From Paenochrobactrum gallinarii (GTDB taxonomy: Bacteria > Pseudomonadota > Alphaproteobacteria > Rhizobiales > Rhizobiaceae): 64,000 bases of DNA. Made by a program: the position numbers and the translations under genes. The stretch spans positions 186,001-250,000 of the forward strand of contig NZ_JACIIU010000002.1 of NCBI RefSeq assembly GCF_014205685.1, given 5' to 3'. This document shows, piece after piece, positions 57,894-64,000 of this stretch. The notes beneath the pieces were generated by a model. It was not told the DNA's origin. It worked only from the letters and a program-made list of their open reading frames with translations, and searched no databases. The first letter of the stretch is position 1. Every line of letters begins with the position of its first letter.

Positions 57894-58670
57894 TTATGGC
57901 GCTGTAACTTCTGTATCCGGCTTACCGTTGACCGAGGTCAGCAAACGGCTGCCACGCAATTCGGATGGCCACTTCCAGATTTCCAGCGGGCTTGCCTTAC
58001 CGGCAATCGAGAAGAAGATGATATTGGCACGGCCAACAAGGTTTTCGTAAGGCACATAGCCTACACCAAAGCGGCTATCGAGAGAATTATCACGATTGTC
58101 GCCCATCATGAAATAATGCCCTTCCGGCACTTCAAACACGCGGGTATCATCACCCATGGTGCCCTGCGCCAGATCCAGCGTATCATAGCTTACACCATTT
58201 GGCAGGGTTTCGCGATAAACATCAACAGGACGGTTCTGCTCGGTCACATCCGGATTGCTGATCGTGCCGATTTTCTCGCGCTGCACCGGCTCATCATTGA
58301 TATAAAGTGCACCGCCGCGCATCTGAACGCGGTCACCCGGTAAGCCAATCACACGTTTGATGTAATCAATATTGGTGTCGCTTGGGAGCTTGAAAACAAC
58401 CACATCACCACGCTTTGGCTCCGAGCCCCAGATACGGCCGGAAAATAAATCCGGTGACAAAGGCAGAGAATATTTCGAAAATCCATAGGAGAATTTAGAA
58501 ACAAAGAGATAATCGCCCTCAAGCAAGGTTGGGCGCATAGAGCCTGAAGGAATGCTAAACGGCTGGAACAAAACTGTCCGGATGACCAGCGCCAACAAAA
58601 GTGCCTGGACGATAACCATGATGGTTTCGCCGATACCACCGGATTTTTTAACTTTGTTCTTGCTCGACAC
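57894..58670 (-). CDS. lepB: Signal peptidase I
   Basis: LepB removes signal peptides from exported proteins. One N-terminal membrane helix (IMVIVQALLLALVIRTVLF) precedes the catalytic Ser in PSGSMRPTLLEGDY near residue 42 and the catalytic Lys in YIKRVIGLPGDRVQ near 105; the GDNRDNSLDSR box near 195 is intact. Length 258. It follows acpS after a 204-bp gap in which no site was recognised. Confidence 0.96.
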   Translation of the reverse strand: MSSKNKVKKSGGIGETIMVIVQALLLALVIRTVLFQPFSIPSGSMRPTLLEGDYLFVSKFSYGFSKYSLPLSPDLFSGRIWGSEPKRGDVVVFKLPSDTNIDYIKRVIGLPGDRVQMRGGALYINDEPVQREKIGTISNPDVTEQNRPVDVYRETLPNGVSYDTLDLAQGTMGDDTRVFEVPEGHYFMMGDNRDNSLDSRFGVGYVPYENLVGRANIIFFSIAGKASPLEIWKWPSELRGSRLLTSVNGKPDTEVTAP

Positions 58671-58874
58671 GTTCTACGATCTCCGTATTGGATATGGCAT
58701 TTTTAACATTATGCGTATCAAAACTGATGTAACGCACAATCCCAATCATTATGCTGCATAAAATAACCGATAAAGTGCCGGTCAAGCAGCTAAAACCCGA
58801 AGCAATTGGCTAACGGTCAAATCAACTTCGCCCGTCACCAACCCAGCCTTAAAAAAGAAATCACCGAAATGCAA

Positions 58875-59279
58875 TTAAGCAGGCCGCTTTATTGCTTCAA
58901 TAATCACAAAAGCCTGCGCGAGAGGAAAATCATCGGTAATTGTCAGATGTATGGCAAAGTCACAATCATCCGGCATTATTCTGTGGAGAGCGTCCAAAGC
59001 GCCACCGGTCAGCTTCATCGTCGGCTTGCCGGAAGGCAGGTTAACCACCCCCATATCACGCCAGAAAACTCCTTGTGCAAGCCCCGTTCCCAATGCTTTG
59101 GAACATGCTTCCTTGGCCGCAAAGCGCTTGGCATAAGAGGCAGCTTTTTGCTTGCGACCTTCTGATTTTTTCTGCTCAAGATCGGTAAAAACGCGCGTTT
59201 TAAAACGATCACCATGTCGATCAAGCGCTTTTTCAATTCTGCGAATGTCGATCAGATCACTGCCGATACCAATAATCAT
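58875..59279 (-). CDS. acpS: Holo-ACP synthase
   Basis: AcpS attaches 4'-phosphopantetheine to ACP (encoded at 24660-24896). The start [20 protein letters not shown] and the second motif [14 protein letters not shown] near residue 57 are canonical. The frame opens at 59303, but the ATG at 59279 matches the family start and gives 134 residues. The DUF2062 gene ends 4 bp upstream, so the two are likely coupled. Confidence 0.96.
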   Translation of the reverse strand: MIIGIGSDLIDIRRIEKALDRHGDRFKTRVFTDLEQKKSEGRKQKAASYAKRFAAKEACSKALGTGLAQGVFWRDMGVVNLPSGKPTMKLTGGALDALHRIMPDDCDFAIHLTITDDFPLAQAFVIIEAIKRPA

Positions 59280-59283
59280 CTGT

Positions 59284-59856
59284 TTAAGATATCCTGCTCT
59301 CACGCCGCATCAATTGACGGCTCATGCGGTTTTCAGCCTGCTTTTTACGAAATCCCGTCACGCAAACCCGTGTCACACCATAAACAAGCACTGCAAATAA
59401 AGCGCCTAAAATAGTCGAGCCTAACAGCATCGGCTTGATCAGTGGTGTCCAGATTTCGGTAAACCGCATGGTTTCAAGCGCGCGCACAAGATTGAGCGAA
59501 CCTGCCCCATCAGCATTACCGCCACTAATCACAAAACGGCCAAGCTCATAGGTGCCGCCCCAAATGAAGGGCAAGGTCAAAGGATTAGCAACAGCCGTTC
59601 CTAAAGCTGCCGCGCCAATATTGCCGGCAAGCAGATAGGCCAAGATGACCGCAATGATAAAATGAAAGCCGAAAAACGGCGTAAAGGCTGCGAATACGCC
59701 AATAGCCAACCCGGCCGCAATTGCATGCGGGGAAGCCGTAATCCGCATAATCCGCTTGCCATAATAGCGGAATGATCGGGAAAATGATCTGCGAGGCCAC
59801 AATAGAAGACGGGTCTTCTCACTGAAACTCGGCTTGTGACGAGAGCGAAACAACAT
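59284..59856 (-). CDS. DUF2062 membrane protein
   Basis: About four hydrophobic segments and the run [20 protein letters not shown], with [20 protein letters not shown] further on, are the DUF2062 signature. The N-terminus is basic ([15 protein letters not shown]) and cytosolic, and the C-terminal helix ends in an Arg-rich tail. The family has no known function; its place just ahead of acpS is conserved in Rhizobiales. It diverges from the MFS gene over 256 bp without a recognised site. Confidence 0.88.
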   Translation of the reverse strand: MLFRSRHKPSFSEKTRLLLWPRRSFSRSFRYYGKRIMRITASPHAIAAGLAIGVFAAFTPFFGFHFIIAVILAYLLAGNIGAAALGTAVANPLTLPFIWGGTYELGRFVISGGNADGAGSLNLVRALETMRFTEIWTPLIKPMLLGSTILGALFAVLVYGVTRVCVTGFRKKQAENRMSRQLMRRESRIS

Positions 59857-60112
59857 ATTGCTGTCATACCCGGGCTTGCGCCCTGAAACAATTACTAAAT
59901 GCTTAACAAATATAGCCCAGCACAGTCAAATATACAAATATTAACCGGAAAGTTCACTCCACGGTCATTTCTCGCATCATGTCAGCGTACCGGAAATTCC
60001 GACAAATATGAATGAGACGATCAATCCTTTTAATTTGACTAGCCATTGCTTGCTCAATAACTAAAGTAGACTAGGTTATTATATTACAAATATGCGCCTC
60101 CGGAGCACGACT

Positions 60113-61330
60113 ATGACGATGAATACGGCTGATGAGACCAGCCTGGGCTCTAACAGGCCATCCGAAACAACTGCAATCAACATCATTCTGGCCGTTAGTT
60201 TCGGCCACTTTCTCAATGATATGATGCAATCGCTGCTACCGGCGATTTATCCGATTTTGAAGACTAATTATAGCCTGACATTCTGGCAGATTGGCTTGCT
60301 GACCTTTGTCTTTCAGCTGACTGCCTCCATTTTACAGCCTGTTGTCGGCATTTATACCGATAAACGACCAATGCCTTATTCGCTCACCCTTGCTATGGCT
60401 TGTACTTTTGTCGGCCTGATTGTGCTTGCCAATGCGCATAATTTTAACATGTTGCTGCTGGGCGCCGCCTTGGTTGGTCTTGGCTCCTCAATTTTCCACC
60501 CTGAATCATCGCGCGTTGCGCGCCTTGCCTCAGGTGGCCGACACGGATTTGCCCAATCGCTGTTTCAGGTCGGCGGCAATATCGGCTCGTCGCTTGGTCC
60601 CTTGCTTGCAGCCTTTATCGTACTGCCATTTGGTCAGGGAAGTGTGAGCTGGTTCTCGATTGCAGCGCTCATCGGCATGTATGTGCTGTGGCGTGTCGGT
60701 CAATGGTACACGGCCTATCGTCTGGCCAATGCAAAGCGACCGCAAGCTGATAAGGCACTGCCACTACCGGGCAAGAAGGTGGCTTTTGCTATTGGTGTTT
60801 TGGCTGTGCTGATTTTCACCAAATATATCTATCTGGCGAGCTTCACCAGCTATTACACTTTCTACACGATCAGCCATTTTGGTGTGAGTGTGCAGACATC
60901 GCAAATTCTGCTGTTCTTATTCTTGGGCTCAGTAGCAGCAGGCACCATTGTTGGTGGCCCGATTGGCGACAAGATCGGCACCCGCACTGTGATTTGGGTT
61001 TCAATTTTAGGTATTCTGCCTTTCACCCTTATCCTGCCTTATGCCAACCTGCCGCTGACAGCCGTGCTGACAATGGTAATCGGCTTTGTGCTGGCCTCAG
61101 CTTTTCCTGCGATTATCGTTTTTGCGCAGGAATTATTGCCGGGTCGTGTGGGTATGGTTTCAGGTCTTTTCTTCGGCTTTGCCTTTGGTATTGCCGGTAT
61201 TGCGGCAGCGCTCTTAGGTATTGTAGCGGACGCAAAAAGCATTGAATATGTTTATCATGTCTGCTCGTTCCTGCCAGCCCTGGGACTTACAGCCATTTTC
61301 CTGCCGAAACTACATAAACACAAAGCCTGA
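60113..61330 (+). CDS. MFS transporter, fosmidomycin resistance (Fsr)-like
   Basis: Twelve membrane helices and the wording GHFLNDMMQSLLPAIYPILK and VGLGSSIFHPESSRVARLAS are typical of the Fsr branch of the major facilitator superfamily, drug exporters first seen with fosmidomycin. The actual substrate here is unknown. An ATG at 60113 has GGAG seven bases upstream and is preferred over the ATG at 60092. Length 405. A stable hairpin follows. Confidence 0.9.
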   Translation: MTMNTADETSLGSNRPSETTAINIILAVSFGHFLNDMMQSLLPAIYPILKTNYSLTFWQIGLLTFVFQLTASILQPVVGIYTDKRPMPYSLTLAMACTFVGLIVLANAHNFNMLLLGAALVGLGSSIFHPESSRVARLASGGRHGFAQSLFQVGGNIGSSLGPLLAAFIVLPFGQGSVSWFSIAALIGMYVLWRVGQWYTAYRLANAKRPQADKALPLPGKKVAFAIGVLAVLIFTKYIYLASFTSYYTFYTISHFGVSVQTSQILLFLFLGSVAAGTIVGGPIGDKIGTRTVIWVSILGILPFTLILPYANLPLTAVLTMVIGFVLASAFPAIIVFAQELLPGRVGMVSGLFFGFAFGIAGIAAALLGIVADAKSIEYVYHVCSFLPALGLTAIFLPKLHKHKA

Positions 61331-61350
61331 AATAAGCGCTTAAAATGAAA

Positions 61351-61382
61351 GCATCGCACTCAGCCCCCACTGAGTGCGATGC
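61351..61382 (-). terminator. Hairpin between the MFS gene and hemN
   Basis: 13-bp perfect arms (GCATCGCACTCAG and complement) with a 6-base loop. On the minus strand TTTCATTTT follows, so it best fits a hemN terminator; on the plus strand no T run follows. Confidence 0.7.
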
Positions 61383-61436
61383 CCATTGCCGCTCCCCCCG
61401 CATAAATGCACGGGCCGGCTACCCCACAAGTCCAGC

Positions 61437-62774
61437 TCAAACGGCGAAGCTAAAGCCGTGAACATTTCCCCTGCGGAATTCATCAAATATTGCAGCAACT
61501 GGCCGAATAAGCTGTCGTCTTTGACGCGACATTGCCACGATGCCATCTCTGACAGTCACGATACCATCAGCAATCAATGGCCGTAATAGAGCCATTTCAT
61601 CTGAAAAATCAACACCTAAGGCCAGCTTGTTCAGATCTGCCTGAAAATTGCACATCAGTGCCAATATAACGTCAGCACGAGTGCGATCTCTATCGCGCAT
61701 AATATGCCCACGCAGCGTCGCCAGTCGACCCTCTCTGACAGAGAGGCCATATTGTTTAATATCGGATATATTTTGCGCAAAACCGCCCCAGAATTGTGAA
61801 ATAGATGAAGGTCCGAAGCCAATCAAAGTTGGGCAGTTGTCATCTGTGTAACCTTGGAAATTGCGGTTTAACCGCCCTTCCCGTGCTGAAACAGCCAAAG
61901 GATCATCGGATAAGGCAAAGTGATCTATGCCGATTTCCTCATAGCCGAAGTCTGTAAAACACTGGCGCACAACGGCTGCCTGTGCATAGCGCGCATCTGC
62001 ATCCGGCAGCGCGGCATTATCAATCAAACGCTGATTGGCGCGGCGCTGCGGCAGATGTGCATAACCGTAAAAAGCAATACGATCAGGTGCAAATTCACGC
62101 ACGCTCTGACATGTCTGACGCAATGTTTCTTCTGTCTGCAAAGGCAGACCGTAAATAAGATCGAAGTTAATCCGTTCAATGCCGGCACCACGCAGATTAT
62201 CCACCGCCTGTTTTACTACAGATAATGGCTGCACACGCCCGATAGCTTTCTGAACTTCCGGATCAACATCCTGCACGCCCAGTGAAGCACGGTTTACGCC
62301 CTGCGCGGCCAGTACTTTGGTCAGTTCAGCCGTGACTGTGCGCGGATCAAGCTCGATGGCATGTTCCATATGCGGATCAAAATCAAAATGCTCACGCAAT
62401 GCAGCAATAATTTTTTCAAACTGCTGCGCATGTAAAATAGAAGGTGTACCGCCGCCCCAATGCAAATGCTTGACTTGAGGACGTGATGACAAATGCCGGC
62501 CGACAAGGTGGATTTCGGCCAGTAAATCCTGCACAAAATTATCGATCACATCATCACGGCGCGCGACCTTCGCATGACAACCGCAATAATGGCAAAGCTG
62601 ACGGCAATAAGGAATATGCAAATAAAGTGAAACAGCTTCTTGCGGCCCCAATTGGCGCAGCCAGCTGCTCATATGTGTTGGCGTGACCTGCTGCGTAAAA
62701 TCTGCGGCTGTCGGATAAGATGTATATCTAGGAACAGCCAACGAAGCATAATGACGGACGATTTCTTCTTGCAT
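61437..62774 (-). CDS. hemN: Oxygen-independent coproporphyrinogen III oxidase
   Basis: HemN is a radical-SAM enzyme that converts coproporphyrinogen III to protoporphyrinogen IX without oxygen. The cluster motif YLHIPYCRQLCHYCGCHAK (C-x3-C-x2-C-x-C) lies near residue 53, GGGTPSILHAQQFEKI near 105 and the HemN C-terminal wheel near 360-440. Length 445. The frame opens 72 bp earlier, but the ATG at 62774 gives the conserved MQEEIVRHYASLAVPRYTSY start. A perfect FNR box lies upstream. Confidence 0.95.
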   Translation of the reverse strand: MQEEIVRHYASLAVPRYTSYPTAADFTQQVTPTHMSSWLRQLGPQEAVSLYLHIPYCRQLCHYCGCHAKVARRDDVIDNFVQDLLAEIHLVGRHLSSRPQVKHLHWGGGTPSILHAQQFEKIIAALREHFDFDPHMEHAIELDPRTVTAELTKVLAAQGVNRASLGVQDVDPEVQKAIGRVQPLSVVKQAVDNLRGAGIERINFDLIYGLPLQTEETLRQTCQSVREFAPDRIAFYGYAHLPQRRANQRLIDNAALPDADARYAQAAVVRQCFTDFGYEEIGIDHFALSDDPLAVSAREGRLNRNFQGYTDDNCPTLIGFGPSSISQFWGGFAQNISDIKQYGLSVREGRLATLRGHIMRDRDRTRADVILALMCNFQADLNKLALGVDFSDEMALLRPLIADGIVTVRDGIVAMSRQRRQLIRPVAAIFDEFRRGNVHGFSFAV

Positions 62775-62977
62775 CTTAGCGCACCGACTTCTTGACCTTT
62801 GCCAGTAAAGGCACCGGATGACCAAAGCTAAGCACGGAGAACCCAAGAAGATTTATGAAAATCATGGCAGCCCAGAATGTCATCACCAGCCTCGTACAGA
62901 CTATAAAAATCCTTTCCGGCAGTAATGATGTATCAAAGCCGGATTCAATTTCCTGCTATCAGGGAAATTATGTGATG

Positions 62978-63019
62978 ATAGTAGCCAGCGCGAACATAAT
63001 CAGCATTGATCATAATCAA
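62978..63019 (-). promoter_or_regulatory. FNR box and -10 element of hemN
   Basis: TTGATCATAATCAA at 63006-63019 is a perfect match to the FNR consensus TTGAT-N4-ATCAA. On the minus strand a TACTAT hexamer at 62978-62983 is placed so that the box would be centred at -41.5 from the predicted start (about 62971), the usual class II activating position. The rest of the 308-bp gap is unassigned. Confidence 0.8.
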
Positions 63020-63082
63020 TCATGCAGACGCAATAATATTAAATATAATTAATCTGTGGGGAAACAAATACTGCCGGAGCGA

Positions 63083-63847
63083 TCAAGCGTTCGCGGTGCT
63101 CATCAGATGGGTAATATCCAACCCTGCTACAGCAGCCAATGAACGGTAAGAAGTAATCTCGACCGTGTTGGCATCAATGAGGCGGATGAGTCCCTGCGTC
63201 TTCAGCTTGGTAAAGCTGCGGCTGACTGTTTCAATCGTGAGCCCTAAATAATCAGCAATATCGGTACGGTTCATCGCCAGATGCACCGGATTGCTTGTCG
63301 TTTCTGCCTGCGGACGGTTGGCCAAAAGCAGCAAAAAGCTTGCCAGTTTTTCCACGGGCGCCAAGCGGCCAAGGATCATCTGATTATCATGCGCCTGACG
63401 CAGCGCAAATTTGGTCATTTCGTAAAGGCGCTCTTTCAGTTGCGGATAACGCTCCATCAGAGCATTCATTTCACGATCTGAAAATGAACATAAAACTGAA
63501 GGCACAACCGCCTCCACCGTTTGCGAATGCACTTCATCATCCGCAAGCCCCAGATAGCCACCAGGAAATAAAAAGCCTGAAATCTGACGACGACCATCGG
63601 GCAGCGATGTATAAAGACGCAACATGCCGGAGGTTAAACTATAGACGCGGGTTTTCTCCTGCCCCTCTTCCACCAGCATTTCATTGGCGCCAAGCTGCTT
63701 CGAGCTCATAATCGCTTCCAGTGCATCAAGCTCATCGCCATCCAAAGCTGCACAAACCGCAAGATGACGTACACAGCAATCTGCACAGATGCTGCATGTT
63801 TCACGTTTTGGTTTTTCGGCTGGATGACACGGTAGAGCTGAAGACAC
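63083..63847 (-). CDS. Fnr-type (FnrN-like) oxygen-sensing regulator
   Basis: Crp/Fnr-family protein with an N-terminal Cys cluster (Cys18, 21, 24, 25 and 32) and an internal Cys120, the pattern needed for an oxygen-labile 4Fe-4S cluster. The cNMP-like domain (about 35-150) is followed by the winged-helix region with LGLTIETVSRSFTKLK, whose E--SR residues read TTGAT half sites. Length 254, GTG start with AAGGG about 10 bases upstream. hemN is the downstream neighbour on the same strand; its FNR box suggests it is a target. Confidence 0.93.
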   Translation of the reverse strand: MSSALPCHPAEKPKRETCSICADCCVRHLAVCAALDGDELDALEAIMSSKQLGANEMLVEEGQEKTRVYSLTSGMLRLYTSLPDGRRQISGFLFPGGYLGLADDEVHSQTVEAVVPSVLCSFSDREMNALMERYPQLKERLYEMTKFALRQAHDNQMILGRLAPVEKLASFLLLLANRPQAETTSNPVHLAMNRTDIADYLGLTIETVSRSFTKLKTQGLIRLIDANTVEITSYRSLAAVAGLDITHLMSTANA

Positions 63848-64000
63848 TATTTACTGACCCTTGTATGACTTTTAAAAAATGATGCTATTTTCATTGAATA
63901 CAAGTACCATTACTCTGGCAATTTGTCAGATAGCACAAGGAATTGCGAGATAAATCTTTATCCCGCAACTCTTGTTTTCAATATTTTAGTAAAAAAATGC

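Noticed and set aside
63945-63970. Inverted repeat near the window end as a terminator
   Set aside because: Arms TTGCG-GATAAA pair imperfectly with one mismatch and no T run follows directly; its gene context is outside the window.

Overview
The window is a stretch of core chromosome from an alphaproteobacterium, most likely a Brucellaceae/Bartonellaceae-type member of the Hyphomicrobiales (Rhizobiales). The evidence is gene order and gene content known from Brucella and its relatives: SDR-uvrC-pgsA-moaD-moaE, lptF-lptG-lptD-surA-like-pdxA-rsmA facing gmk-yicC-mltG-fabF-acpP-fabG-fabD, rpsF-rpsR-DUF2232-rplI, dnaB-radA-cvpA-purF, and DUF2062-acpS-lepB-rnc-era-recO. Typical alphaproteobacterial traits are the long charged tails of S6 and L9, a TIGR02301 protein beside a NUDIX gene, a YbaY-META fusion, and a cluster of dispersed-type hairpin repeats. 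GC content looks moderate by eye, below that of most Brucella. No phage, transposase, CRISPR array, rRNA or tRNA was seen.

Layout: 1-5.2 kb holds a 5'-truncated SDR gene, nucleotide excision repair (uvrC), phospholipid synthesis (pgsA), molybdopterin synthase (moaD, moaE) and a YbaY-META envelope protein. 5.2-11.6 kb holds three 66-bp-type tandem hairpin repeats touching the end of ndk, an ABC-F protein, holC with an unknown membrane-anchored partner, an unknown multi-pass membrane protein and pepA. 11.9-19.7 kb is an LPS export, outer-membrane folding, vitamin B6 and rRNA methylation run. 19.7-26.9 kb, on the minus strand, carries gmk, yicC, mltG and the fatty acid synthesis genes. 27.4-37.6 kb carries ribosomal proteins, a Cfa-type methyltransferase, dnaB, radA, cvpA, purF and an SDR. 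37.7-48.3 kb holds pssA-psd, an Atm1-like ABC exporter with an ArsR regulator, a LysM protein, a LOG protein, rarD, cimA and cysS. 48.7-55.3 kb mixes small conserved-looking genes, an amino acid exporter, an SRAP protein, NUDIX, pyrC, and a ygfZ-HD-phosphatase run. 55.3-59.9 kb is the recO-era-rnc-lepB-acpS-DUF2062 minus-strand run. 60.1-63.9 kb holds a Fsr-like MFS exporter, hemN and an Fnr-type regulator.

The genes are mainly envelope and lipid biogenesis (LPS transport, fatty acids, PG/PS/PE synthesis, septum and cell wall), replication and repair, translation, and cofactor synthesis. Two local regulatory circuits can be proposed. One is an ArsR repressor whose start codon lies inside a 45-bp near-perfect palindrome, upstream of a metal/thiol-type ABC exporter. 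The other is an Fnr protein next to hemN, with a perfect TTGAT-N4-ATCAA box placed 41.5 bp before a plausible start of hemN transcription.

I did not find a convincing undescribed multi-gene system. The most unusual items are the arsR palindrome plus the 45-bp tandem duplication at the other end of the same gene, the hairpin repeat cluster at ndk, hairpins that straddle stop codons (lptD, rarD), a Gln in place of the usual first metal-binding His in dihydroorotase, and several unrecognised small or membrane proteins.
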